Source of the DNA: Aquilaria yunnanensis
Taxonomy: Eukaryota > Streptophyta > Magnoliopsida > Malvales > Thymelaeaceae
Assembly: GCA_039654915.1 (NCBI GenBank)
Contig: CM077594.1
Location: forward strand, 73,030,393 to 73,094,392
Length of the DNA stretch: 64,000 nt
Direction of reading: 5' to 3'
A program made the position numbers and the translations under genes. Every line of letters starts with the position of its first letter. Positions within the stretch are counted from its first letter, which is position 1. Below the pieces are notes generated by a model. That model saw only the letters and a list, made by a program, of their open reading frames with translations. It made no database searches and was not told where the DNA came from. Shown here piece after piece: positions 47,192 through 59,011 of the stretch.

Positions 47192-49165
47192 TCAGAGTAT
47201 GTGTTTGGATCGCTGGTGAGATCGAGGTTCCTTAGCCTGTGCGATTGCTCCATTGTTGTAACAAGAGAGCTTTATCGGGTCAACATTGCTTGGAACTACT
47301 CTAAGTTCAGTGATGAACTTCTTGATCCAAACTACCTCCTTCGCAGCATCAGAGGTGGCAATGTACTCATATTCTGTTGTAGAGTTAGCTACTGTCTCTT
47401 GCTTTGAACTCTTCCAGCTCACAGTACCACCACCAATACAAAACACATAACCAGATTGCGATCTAAAATCATCCTTATCGGATTGGAAGCTTGCGTCGGT
47501 GTAACCCCTTACAACAAGCTCATCTTCACCTCCAAAGACCAAGAATGCATCCTTAGTCCTTCATAAGTACTTAAGGATGTTCTTAACAGCTGTCTAGTGA
47601 CTCTCACTAGGGTTCGATTGGTACCTACTCGTCATGCTCAAGGCACATGAGACATCGGGACGAGTACATATCATGGCATACATAATAGATCCAATTGCTG
47701 TGGCATATGGAATCTTACTCATGTGCTCTGTCTCCTCGGGTGTACTCGGACACCGAGATCTAGAAAAAGTTATACCATTTGACATGCGCAAGAATCCTTT
47801 CTTGGAATCTTGCATGCTAAACCTCTTTAGCACCTTGTCAATATATCTACTTTGACTTAGCCCAAGAAGCTTTCTAGATCTATCTTTATAGATCATGATT
47901 CCTAACACATAGGTTGCTTCACCCAAGTCCTTCATAGAAAAGCATTTCCCTAGCCAAGTCTTCATAGACTGTAGTTTAGGAATGTTATTCCCGATGAGTA
48001 GTATGTCATCTACATACAACACCAAGAAGACAATAGCGCTCCCACTAACCTTCTTGTAGACACAACGTTCATCTTCATTTTTTATAAAACCAAACTCTTT
48101 GATTGCTTCATGAAAATGAAGATTCCAACTTTGAGAAGCTTGCTTCAGTCCATAAATGGACCTTTGCAACTTGCACACTTTATTGTCATTCTCAGGAGTG
48201 ACAAAACCCTCAGGTTGTGTCATGTACACATCCTCAAGTAGCTTTCCATTTAGGAATGCAGTTTTGACATCAATTTGCCATATCTCATAATCATAGTGTG
48301 CAGCAATAGTTAACAAAATTTGGATGGATTTAGGCATAGCAACTGGTGAAAAAGTTTCATCATAGTGAATACCATTACTTTGCTTGAAGCGTTTTGCAAC
48401 CAATCATCCCTTAAAGGTAATCACATTACCATTCATGTCAGTTTTCTTCTTGAAAACCCATTTGCACCCTATGGGTTTTACCCCTTCAGGTGGGTCAACC
48501 AAAGTCCATACTTGGTTTTCATACAAGGATTCCATCTCGGATTTCAAGGCCACTAGCCACTTCTTAGAGTCAGGCCCCGACATAGCTTGTTGGTAGGTTG
48601 TGAGCTCATCCTGATCCATGAGCATTACATCACCAGTGTGAGTCATGAGAAATCCATATCTCTCAGCCTCAAACCAAATCCTACCAGACCTACGTGGGCT
48701 CTGTGCTACAGGAATAGACTCTTGAACCACAACATCTTGTGGTATCTGTTCAGGTTCCATTTCAGGTTTGATGTCTCCTTGTTGTTCTTGAATTTCCTCA
48801 AGTTCTACTTTCCTCCCACTAGTTCCTTTAGAGATAAACTCTTTCTCTAAAAGGACACCAGTTCGAGCAATAAACACTTTTTGCTCAGAAGGATTGTAGA
48901 AATAGTAACCCATTGTTTTTTTGGGATACCCAACAAAAAGGTATTTTTTAGATTTAGGCCCTAGTTTGTCAGAGGATTGACGTTTCACATAAGCATCATA
49001 GCTCCAAATCTTCATAAAAGACAAATTGGGATGCCTCCCACTCCATATCTCATATGGTGTCTTTTGAACGGATGGAACTCGGTTTAGTGTAAAAATGGTT
49101 GTCTCTAGAGCATGTCCCCAAAAGGAGTTTGGAAGGTCAGCTTGACTCATCATGGAGCGAACCAT
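47192..49165 (-). pseudogene. Copia integrase C-terminus, reverse transcriptase and RNase H remnant
   Basis: From 49165 the frame gives an integrase tail (SFWGHALETTIFTLNRVPS, GRHPNLSFMKIWSYDAYV) and the RT start (GCKWVFKKKTDMNG). TGA at 48401-48403 replaces an Arg codon (FKG*LVAKRF). RT continues with DVKTAFLNG, SIYGLKQAS and the catalytic YVDD at about 48005-48016. TAG after NPSESH (about 47591) and TGA near 47540 break the junction to RNase H (GYTDASFQSD with the catalytic Asp, SWKSSKQETVANSTTEYEY, RSKHIL). Apart from the stops the frame is continuous, so inactivation is mostly by point mutation. Confidence 0.9.
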
Positions 49166-49788
49166 GTCTAACAGAGTTCAATTTCTCCTTTCAGATACAC
49201 CATTCCATTGAGGTGTACCTGGTGGAGTGAGTTGTGATACAATACCACACTCCTTCAGATAGTCAAGGAATTCTTGATCCAAGTACTCTCCACCTCAATC
49301 TGATCGAAGCACTTTAATACTGTTCCCGAGTTGATTCTCTACTTCATTCTTGAATTCTTTGAACTTTTCAAAGGATTCTGCTTGTGTCTCATAAGATATA
49401 CATAGCCATATCTGCTGAAGTCATCAGTGAAAGTAAAAAAGTATTGGAAACCTCCACTAGCATGTGTAGACATAGGGCCACATACATCACTATGTATGAG
49501 TCCTAGTAAGTCATTAGCCCTTTTACTTTGCCGTGTGAATAGGGCTTTGGTCATCTTACCCAACAAACATGACTCACATACCTCATATGATTCAAAATCA
49601 AATGAGTCCAAGAGTCCATCCTTATGGAGCTTGGAAATGCGGGTCTCATGTATATGGCCCAAGCGACAGTGCCAGAGATAGGTCAGGTTCGAATCATTTA
49701 ATTTGACCTTCTTGGTATTCACATTATAGATTGGATCTTCAAGGTCTAGAACATACAAACCATTGGTAAGTTGAGCACTGCCAAACAA
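49166..49788 (-). pseudogene. Copia integrase N-terminal and core remnant
   Basis: LWHCRLGHIHETRISKL with a downstream CESCLLGKM gives the zinc-binding HHCC region. HSDVCGPM holds the first catalytic Asp and FTDDFSRYGYVYLM follows. The second Asp region reads RSD*GGEYLD, with TGA in place of an Arg codon (near 49300), and SERRN*TLLDM has another TGA for Arg (near 49170). The Glu of SERRN is intact. The integrase would insert the cDNA; this copy is broken. Confidence 0.88.
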
Positions 49789-50900
49789 GAAATGAAAATC
49801 AAATTTCTACTAATAGTGGGCACAAAGTAGTAGTTGTCTAATTCTAAAACTAGTCCACTAGGTAAAGTGAGAACATAAGTCCCTACGGCTAAAGCAGCAA
49901 CCCTTGCTCCATTTCTAACACGTAGGTCCACTTCACCTCGGCCCAATCTTCTACTTCTACTTAGATCCTGCACATTTGCACAAATGTGAGATCCATATCC
50001 AGTATCCAATACCCAAGATGAGGAAGTAGAAAAGTTAGCCTCTATAACAAAAATACCTGAAGTGGAAGTCTTACTTCCCTTTTCCTTAGCAAGTCCTTCA
50101 AGATAGAGCTTGCAGTTGTGCTTCCAGTGTCCAGGTTGCTTACAATGGAAGCACTGCCCTTCCTTTGCCACACCACCTTTTGGTTTCAGTGTAGCTGAAG
50201 AAGAATTAACATTGGACTTTTCATTAGCTTTATCCTTCTTCTTGTTGGCCTTTCCCTTTCCCTTGCCCTTTTGAACCATCAAAATGGGCTTAGCCTTCCT
50301 AAGGTTTTGCTCAGCAGTTCTCAACATGTTGAGTAATTTAGGAAGTGATTTGTCAAGGTCGTTCATGTTATAGTTCATGACGAACTGACTGTAGCTTTCA
50401 GGCAACGATTGCAAGACTACATCAATAGCCAACTTTTTCTGAAGAGCAAATCCCAAACTCTCAAGATTCTCAATGTACCCAATCATCTTGAGCACATGAG
50501 GACCCACGGGACTTCTCTCAAACATCTTGCACTGAAAGAATGCCTTAGCGGTCTCAAACCTCTCATGCCTAGCTTGCTCTTGAAAAGTATTTTGAGATGT
50601 TCGATCATATCGGACGCCCCCAAGTTCTCATGTTGCTTTTGAAGCTCAGATTCCATGGTAATCAGCATGAGACACGCAACATCCAGAGCATCATTAGAAT
50701 GCCTCTTGTGAGCATCCCTTTCAACACTTGGAGAAGTGGCAGCAGGCTCATTTGGAATGGGCTGCTCTAGGACATAAGCCTTTCTCTCTTGCTTGAGGAC
50801 TATCCTCAAGTTTCGGTACCATTTGAGAAAGTTGGTCCCGTTCAATTTTTCCCTTCTCAAGGATCGATCGCAACGAAAGTGTCGATGTGTTTTGTGCCAT
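49746..50900 (-). pseudogene. Copia gag and protease remnant
   Basis: Likely start ATG at 50898-50900 (MAQNTSTLS). One extra G in a run near 50852 shifts the frame into KLNGTNFLKWYRNLR, the conserved gag N-terminus. A second frameshift near 50575 leads to MFERSPVGPHVLKMIGYIEN. The zinc knuckle CFHCKQPGHWKHNC (CX2CX4HX4C) is at about 50112-50153. The protease motif WVLDTGYGSHIC lies near 49985-50010. Two frameshifts prevent a full product. Confidence 0.88.
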
Positions 50901-52415
50901 GGTTATCTACAACAGTAAATATGTAGTGTAAGAGCCATGTATTTTAATTCATTTAATAAGGACTTTTATTAAACGATACTCCCACTATTTTGCTCAAAAT
51001 AACAACCCTCGATATTATTTCGGAACACCTCGACGCTAAGGTATTCTAGTGGTCCAAGATCCATATTTGACCACAACTTGAGTCAGCTTTGGCTTTTCTC
51101 TCAAGTTATAGCTATTTAAGTAGGCAACTCCCTGCCAATTGCATCCCATGCAACTCTTGGATAGTTGGGTGAACAACACTTGTCCAAGCTTATCTCATGA
51201 ACTTAAGCCCAACTCTATGCCTCTAAGTCCCCAATCTTATTAGGATGACTTAGTTAAGTCGGACCCAAAGTTAGCAATTTGGATATCACTATTATCCCAT
51301 CACGCCTTACCAAGATGAAAATAGGTGCTTTACTTTGGCAAACCCACCTAATGTTGATCAAATTTTTGACGAGTGTCAACATTTGGAACTCATCACATTT
51401 AATGACTTAATATTTGTTTTGAGGGATTTTTCTTTTTATCTCACCAATTTGTTATCTCCGGTTGTCTTATACATGCATCACATACAAATATAAAACATGC
51501 ATCTCATGCTTCCAAGAAAGTAAACGTGACATGGTTATAGCCCAAACTATGTGATATTCTCAAGCCAATGAGAATATCATGAAAGCCTAAGAAAAGACAA
51601 GTGTCTTCACAAGCTCCTTCTCTTCCTTTCTTGGTTGCCCTTTTGTTGTCACCTCCTTGGACATACCACCTTGGATGATCCTTGGACATACCACCTTGGA
51701 TGATCCAATAATGTACCATTACATCAATAATAAAAACCTCGAGTTACATTCAAGGGGAGTAAGGTGAGAAGAGAATGTACAATGAGAGTGATAAGAAAAG
51801 GCACGACTCACAGGCCGTATTTACAAGTACAACCAATCAAGGGCTATAACCATGCACCATGCTTCAAACACCAATCAGCATATCATGTCAAATCTCATTC
51901 AACAAAAATGCATGCCAATTGATGCATGTTGATTAACCAGTTTTTATTTATGTGGCACTTCACATACGGCGGTACCGCTGGCCAGTCAGCGGACGGGGTC
52001 AAGGGGGGCCGCCTTGCGGGGGGGTTAGGTGGGGGACAGCACCCCCCGGTGCAAAAAATTGTCTTACAATTATGTTGCTTGAGATCTTCTATTTCAAGCA
52101 AGTAGGCACCCGAGACTCCTCCATTCGAGCCACAAAAAATACCTTAGTTTCAGTGCCTGAATAGGCCGAATCCAAACCAAGCTAGGGTTTTTGCAACTAT
52201 TGCAAGAATCCTAATCCATATAGGTATCTCATAACTATCAATTTTGGGTTCATCTCATTAACCAATTAGTGGCATTTCTTCATATATGTCATATGTTCAT
52301 TACGAGTTTTGGTTTCATGCATCATGAATCAATCTAATTAATCATGGCTGAAAGCAATCGAACACATAACATCATGCGATTCAACATTCAAGCCCGATTT
52401 AGGGTTCAACCAGTA
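50901..52415 (-). other. Long leader of the copia element
   Basis: About 1.5 kb between primer site and gag, without a supported gene. It contains an exact 25-bp tandem duplication (51656-51680 and 51681-51705) and a sharply GC-rich 110-bp patch with G/C runs (about 51960-52065) in otherwise AT-rich sequence. Confidence 0.75.
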
Positions 52416-52427
52416 GCTCTGATACCA
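52416..52427 (-). other. Primer-binding site, tRNA-iMet (copia)
   Basis: Minus-strand TGGTATCAGAGC, one base after the LTR end; the exact plant initiator-Met primer consensus. Confidence 0.92.
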
Positions 52428-52428
52428 C

Positions 52429-53844
52429 TGTTGGCTTTTGGGAGCCAAACAACGCCGCGGAATTTAACAGAAACCCTCTAGGATCCAAGTGAAACTGGGT
52501 AAACCGGGTGTTTAAAAATTTTCATACCTACTTTTCGGTTGAGATCTCTCACTCAACTGTAGAGTCGAATCACAAAACCTAAATAGTTAACGTGTTCAAG
52601 CTCTCTATGGTATCCACACGAGCCTCTCGGGATCACCACGCTTCCACCGCGTCCTGACAGATGCATTTCTCTTGCGCTCGCAGTGCTAGCTTGCGTCCTC
52701 CAAGGAATTGCAAGGGAAGAGTGTGGCTGTCCTTTTGGGAGGCTAGGGCAAGGAGACCTGCAAATTTCTCACAAAAAGTTGTATTTATAGTGAGACTCAA
52801 CTTCCAGGCCTAAGGGGTTTCAAAGCCCTAATCCAATTAGGCTTTAATTTTGGGCTTAAAAATGGCTCAACTCTTGGGCCTATTATTAATACGAAATTAA
52901 AGTGAAACCATAACCCAAATAATTAGCCCATGCACTCTAATGATCCAAATAGCTCTATGTGTGCGACCCAATAGGCTCTTACCATGTTGGCAATGATCAT
53001 AAATCGCATTTATGATCATAAGCAATGAGCGGCGTCTAGCAACACATCATTGCTACCCAAGTGACAAGATTATCAGTGATTCGACTAAACCTTTATGATC
53101 ATCACCGATATATGCCATTGTCCCTTTGTCCAAGATATCAAGACTAAGCACGAGACATGGAATGTGTCACTCTCATATAGCCCAGTCTGTGGTTTCTTGA
53201 TTACCAAGTAGACCAACTTAAACTGATGATATTGATATCGTATATCAACTCATCCGAGCATGGCCATGCATTTTGCTAAGTCTTACTCTATCAAGGGGCC
53301 GAAGATATCACTCCCGTTACATAGGAGGGACAAATCCCATCTTGATCATAAAAATCCCTCCGCATGATATGTGACATACCCAATGACCTCCTTCAAGTTC
53401 ACTTAGTTACGAGCAACCAAGGAAAGTATCAAAGTATGTGACTCACATGTAGGGAACCTTGATGATCTTGGGTCGAAGGACTACATATACCATGATCACT
53501 ATGAGAATCACTTATGACACTCATATAACGATCCATGTAGTGTTCTCATGGTGGGTCGGTCCAGTACACAAGTTCTCCAACTTGTACCCATATGCAGACT
53601 ACGTATCTCATATTAGTCTCCACATATGCTAGTCGTTATGTTTTATTGCAACCCGCTCCACAATAATACTAGACTAGGGACGTTTGAGAATATCATTACT
53701 GTAGGGGTACAATTATGTTTCTTACGTTACGCAGAAACAAACAACAAACCATAATTGCTGGATTAATGCCTTAATAAAATATCATGACTCAATGTGCAAA
53801 AAATACAATCATCTCATGATTGGCTTTTGGGCATAACACTAACA
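52429..53844 (-). repeat. 5' LTR of the copia element
   Basis: 1416 bp, homologous to 45594-47011. Minus-strand TATA box at about 52786-52794 (plus TATTTATAG). Ends against the old Tat RNase H sequence at 53845. Confidence 0.93.
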
Positions 53845-56271
53845 CATTGTGGGCCTTTAGGTTTCTCACGCCAATTCTTCTAGCAAGGCGCAAACCTGCT
53901 TTGATGGCTTCATATTCTGCCATATTGTTGGTGACGTTAAACCCAAATTTGATGGCTTTCATAACTTCCATACCTTCGGGACCACGAAGAATTACTCCAG
54001 CTCCTTGATGCTCGGAGCGGGATGCCCCGTTGACAAACAGAGTCCACTCAGGTTCATTATTCCCGAGGTTGGGTTGACTTTCATCGGCAATGGGTACCTC
54101 TGCAATGAAATCTGCCAATGCTTGAGCTTTTATTGACTTCCTCGGCTCATAGGTGATATCATACTTGCCGAGCTCGATGCACCACTTTGAAAGCCTTCCC
54201 AAGTGGTCTACCTTCTTCATGATATCTCGAAGAGGTAGGTTATTTCGGAAAACAACGGGGTGGCCTTGGAAATAAGGACGTAGCCTTCTGCTTGCAAGCA
54301 CCAGGGCATAAATAGCCTTTTGTTGCAAGGGGTACCTGACTTCGGCACCATTCAGGGACTTGCTGACATAATATACTAGCCATTGATTTTCCCCCTCTTC
54401 CTTCACAAAGACCGAACTTATTGCCTTTTCGGTGATGGCAAGGTAAAGCATGAGGGGTTCCCCTTCCCGTGGCTATCAAAGTGTCGACAGACTAGTTAGG
54501 TAAACTTTAAGCTTTTCCCAGGCCTTTTGGCAGTCTTCGTTCCAAGGATTCACCTCGGTTCCGAGGTCACCACTATTTTTTGCTGTGTTAGTGAGGACCT
54601 TGAAGAACGGTCGGCAGCGATCCCCATATCTGGAGATGAATCTACTGAGGGACATGATTCTCCCTGTGAGTCTTTGCACATCCTTAGTCATCGTGGGAGT
54701 TTGGAATCCCAGCAGGGCCTTGACCTTTTTTGGATTGGCGTCGATACCTCTCTCCGACACCATGAATCCAAGCAACTTACCTGCGTTCACCCTAAACATG
54801 CATTTTTTGGGGTTGAGATAGATTCCGAAGGTCCTCTAAGTCCGTGATATGGCTATTAGGCAGTTTGCTCTTAACTATCAGATCATCGACGTAGACTTGC
54901 ATGTTTCTCCCGATTTGGGAGTTGAAGACCCTGTTCATCAACTTTGGTACGTGGCTCCTGCATTCTTAAGCCCGAAGGGCATTCTAATATAGTAGTATGT
55001 ACCAACTTCGGTGATGAAGGTAGTCTTTTCCTCATCTTCGGGCTCCATCCTAATTTGATGATACGCACTGAAGGAATCAAGGAAACTAAGTACGCCATAC
55101 TCGGCGGTTGAATCTACCAACTGATTTGTTGGCAGCAGAGGACATGAATCTTTAGGGCAAGCATCGTTCACGTTTTGAAAGTTGATGCACATTCGTAGTT
55201 TATCACTCCTTTCCTTTGTGGAGATAACCACGTTACTAAGCCATTCGGGTTCTTTGACTTCCCTGATTACACCTGCTTCCATTAAGTGTTGGACTTCAGT
55301 TTTAACGAAGTTGTTCTTATGTGCCGAGAGGCTTCATTTTTTTGTCGGACAAGCTTTGCCTCTGGGCGCACCTTAAGGCTATGTTGAATTATGTGAGGGT
55401 TTACCCCAGGCATGTACTTTGGCGAGTAGGCAAACAGATCTTTGTTCATTAACAGGAAAGATACAAGTTTTTCCTTGTCACCTTTTGCCAGTGTTTTCCC
55501 CATTCGGGTACTTCGACCTGGGACAAGTTCTACATCTTCTATTTCTATTTTCTCGGGGTCTTCTGCTTCTTCTCCCTTTGCCTCCCCTACGAGCACGGCC
55601 TTTGCTCCTGAAGTCTGTGCGTTGATCTTCACTAAGACCTTTCTTGCTTTTACAAAGACCTTTCTCACTTCCCCTTGGTCGATGAAGATCTCAGCATCTT
55701 CATCCTTTGTTGCAAAGGTGACAGTCAAGTATTTCACATATGGGCGGATGTGGAGGTTTCCTTGCGTCTGCCTCCCAAGAATGGCATTATATGACAAAGG
55801 GACATCTATGACGATGAACCTTGTCATTGCGGAAGCAAAAAGCTCACCCTTATTTTGTGGTGAAGTTCCCCTTAGCATTAGAGGGAGGTCAATCCATCCG
55901 ATGACAGGGAGTTCGGACGGACCTACTCCGAAGGTAGGGGAGGTGACAGGCTTGAGATCGCCTTTTGGGATACCCAAATTTGGCAGCAGATGAGAGAATA
56001 AGATGTCAATGTTAGAAGCATCGTCGAGGAGTACTATTTTGACATCCCAACTCCCTATCCTTGCCATGATTAGAAGTGGGTCGTCATGAGGGAATACTAC
56101 GGTAAACCCATCTTCGCGAACAAGATTTTTTGATGAGTTACTAAATTCCATCACCGAGATCTCCCTGGCTTTTCTTTTTCTTTCTGCCAAAGGTAGTCCA
56201 GTGGTGATTGTCTGTATTATTCCAGCCGGAGGTGGTGGATGTCTTTTGGGACTTTGGTTTCGACGCCTGTC
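53845..56271 (-). pseudogene. Old Tat protease, RT and RNase H region
   Basis: From 56271 down: NSDRRRNQSPKRH (gag-pol linker), protease LDDASNIDILF (Ala where the young copy has Gly after the catalytic Asp), RT with VYVDDLIVKS near 54870-54900, the degenerate first RNase H (MLYLAITEKAISSVFVKEE) and the second RNase H start (WTLFVNGASRSEHQG, with Asn replacing the first catalytic Asp; NNMAEYEAIKAGLRLA). Frameshifts near 55290, 54930 and 54840 and stops (for example near 54476) break the frame. The copia element interrupts it at 53845; the rest is at 44051-45593. Confidence 0.9.
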
Positions 56272-56276
56272 AGAAT

Positions 56277-57248
56277 TGATGCAATAAGGCATCTTCGTTT
56301 GCTGTCATGTTGACAGGTGGAGAGACTTCCTGAGGAGGCGAGCGCATGGAGCTTTGGTTTCCCAGCTGAGTGTGCCTGAAAAGCTCAAAGAAGAGGTTAG
56401 GAGGTCCCCGGTTTGCTTTTCCGGGGAGGACCCTCCGACGCCCAAGTCAGTTTTCTGAGTGAAAGTGGAGGAAGAACACTAAGGGATCAAGTGTCTTGCC
56501 TGTTTTGTGTTTTCTCAGACGGAGGAAAATGCCCATCCTTTGCCCAGTCCCATTTCCTAGTATTTATAGGAGTAGTTGGTCCGTTCAGATCATGACACGT
56601 GTTCGGTCGGATTTGACCAGTATTTTTGGACCTAGGGGACAGGCAGCCGTTTGCAGCCTCCTTTAGCTCGGGACCCGGACAGGTTGTGTCAGGACTGGGG
56701 CGGCTGCGGCGTGTCAGTTCGCCATTCAGATGTGACGTGTAGGGCTTGTCGGCGACATGTCAGAGGCTCCTTAAATGCTCATTCCGTACTCCCGAGGTCC
56801 CCTGGGCGAGGTCGCCCTTCGGTGCGTGCACCCTCTTCGGATTCTATCCGTCCTTCGGTGCGAGCACCTCCTTCGGGATCTATCCCATAGTTCTAGGAGT
56901 TCCCTTGATGAACACTTTCTTCGGGACTCACACCCATAGTTAGGGGATTCCCTTGTTCAGGTGTTTCTTGTTCGGGGAAGATCCTCTTCGGGGCCTCTAC
57001 CTTCGGGGAGATTCTTCCTTGCTTCAGAGAGATGGCTCTCTTACCCGAAGGCGGTCAGTTTGGCCCCTCGATGGAGACGGTGTTGTCCTCGGAATTCCTG
57101 ACGAGCTAACCGAAGTCTCGAGCTCATAGTGTTTGACTTCGCACCTTCCGAGGTCAGTAAAAAGATCCTCTCTTAGGTGACGTCAGACTCCTCAGCCAAT
57201 ATTCTGGCAGGGAGTTACTACCGAGGAGGCAATAGCCTTTGGCTATCA
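56277..57248 (-). mobile_element. Solo LTR of a third Tat-related family
   Basis: 972 bp, minus-strand ends TGATAGCCAAAGG and TGCATCA, with exact target duplication AGAAT (56272-56276 and 57249-57253). TATA box at 56561-56570 (minus sense CCTATAAATA). It shares the R-U5 stem-loop (56400-56436) and the GACGCCCAAGTCAG motif with the other two Tat LTR families but is diverged elsewhere. Removing it and one AGAAT restores the gag-pol frame as EYDSDRRR, so it inserted into coding sequence and later lost its internal region by LTR-LTR recombination. Confidence 0.93.
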
Positions 57249-57410
57249 AGAATCATATTCCTCATCATCTTCTTTCCTTTCCTCTTCTCTCCTCCCATTC
57301 GGGGATGACATCCATAGGTAGCGCCGAAGTTGGCCCTGGTTTATTAGAGACTCAATGTACTTCTTCATCTAGAAGCAATCCTCGGTGTCATGCCCATGAT
57401 CCCGATGGAA

Positions 57411-57794
57411 TTGGCAAAACTTCATATTTTTCTTGTTTTCGGAAGTCATGGCCTTCAGACACTGGATTGGGTTTCCTTGCCTTTCCATGGCCAGCAGTAT
57501 GTTTGTTCGGGAGGTGTTTAGGGGAGTAAATGATATGGGTCTTTTCCCTTTCTGCTCCCAATTTTTTCCCCAGCCCTCAGCTGGATACTGGGGTTGATGC
57601 TTTCGCCAAAACTTCATATTTTTCTTGTTTTCGGAAGTCATGGCCTTCAGACGCTGGATTGGGTTTCCTTGCCTTTCCATGGCCAGCAGTTTGTTTGTTC
57701 GGGAGGTGTTAAGGGGAGTAAATGATATGGGTCTTTTCGCCTTCTGCTCCCAATTTTTTCCCCAGCCCTCAGCTGGATACTGGGGTTGATGCTT
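57411..57794 (-). repeat. 192-bp tandem duplication in the old gag
   Basis: Two near-identical copies (57411-57602 and 57603-57794, 64 codons each) repeat the segment upstream of the knuckle (minus sense: FTPLNTSRTNILLAMERQG, then AMTSENKKNMKF). The young gag has this segment once. High identity means the duplication is recent relative to the element. Confidence 0.88.
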
Positions 57795-58991
57795 TCGCCT
57801 TCGGGATGATGATGATTAGGCTTCGATCCTCCCATTCTCAGCTCTTCGGCTGTCATGTGCTGTTCGGTTCTACGGTAGAACTTGCCAAGGGTGTTCGGAG
57901 GGTCTTTTGAGAACTCATAAAAGAGTTGTGAGTCTCGTCAAAGTCCCCATATCATGGCGACGATGCGTATTTCAGGACGGAAGTCTGGCACGCTCAGGGC
58001 CTCTTGGTTAAATCTTTTGACATAGTCGTGAATGGTTTCCCCATTCCTTTGTGCTATATCGAACATCTGGACGGGCATCTTTGCTGTCGGCCTACTGCCG
58101 ATGAACTGCTGCGTGAATGCTGTGGACAGCTCTTGGAAACTCATTATTGTTCCAGGGGTGAGGAAGTTGTACCACACAGTTGCCAGACCGGAGAGGGTAC
58201 CTCAAAGCATTTGCAGAGGGTGGCGTCATCGGCACCGTGTAGCACCATGCTGCATCTATATTTGGTTCAGTGGGCTTGAGGCTCATTACGTCCATCATAG
58301 GTCTCCATGTGAGGGACTCAAAAGTCACTTGGCATTGGTGCTTCTACTACCATCCGGATGAAGGGTGACTCTTCTCCAGTGAAGGTCTCAGATAACCTTG
58401 ACCATACTGGCTTTTGGGCGATCTGCCTCTCTACTTTTTCTAGCCTCTCTAGGATTTTTTCAATGAGGATGGTGGCCTTGGGCTCTTCTTGCTGCCTGGA
58501 GACCTCCGGCAATGGATAATGACACTGCTTTTTCGAGGAATAACTTCGGCGGCGGGGGGATTGTGATCGTTCCTCCGGTGAAGAACTTCACCAGCGAGAA
58601 GTCCTAGCCGCTTTGGACCCCGTTTCTCTAGTATGTCGGACTCTGGGAGGCATGTCCTCCATCGAGGACTCATCACGGATGTCGTCGCTCCCCGAACTCC
58701 GGTGAGTAGATTTTGGGCTTCTCTCCCGACGGGGTGTTGGCTAAGGTTCCCTTCATCCCGAAGGCTGTTGTGACCACCTTTGGTCCAGTTGTTGCATCAT
58801 TTCAGCCACAACGGAGCATTGAAAGTCATGTAGAAAGCTCATTGTGACGGTTAGAGGATGTTCGTCCTCAGGCAAGGAAGTCCCTGCGATGGGTTGTTCG
58901 GCCACCAGTTGAGCTTCCAGCGCGGACGGGGACTTCGGGAGTCCATTGTCCTTAGAACGCCGAGTCTCAATGATGGCCACCTGAGAGTGGG

Positions 58992-59009
58992 TTCCCATAG
59001 ACTGCGCCA
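58992..59009 (-). other. Primer-binding site of the old Tat element
   Basis: Minus-strand TGGCGCAGTCTATGGGAA, two bases after the LTR end. Differs from the young element's site at two positions (CCGTCTGTG against CAGTCTATG). Confidence 0.8.
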
Positions 59010-59011
59010 AA

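Larger units (their letters stand above)
45594..53844 (-). mobile_element. Decayed Ty1/copia element nested in the old Tat element
   Basis: 8251 bp, LTRs 45594-47011 and 52429-53844, target duplication CACTG (45589-45593) and CATTG (53845-53849) with one mismatch. Minus-strand order is 5' LTR, iMet primer site, long leader, gag with zinc knuckle, protease, integrase, RT, RNase H, polypurine tract, 3' LTR. Integrase before RT defines Ty1/copia. Two frameshifts in gag and at least five stops make it non-autonomous. It split the old Tat RNase H reading frame. The clade within copia was not assigned. Confidence 0.94.

Noticed and set aside
52416..52427. Possible tRNA gene fragments at the TGGTATCAGAG sites
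   Set aside because: They are primer-binding sites complementary to tRNA 3' ends; no cloverleaf or A/B boxes surround them.
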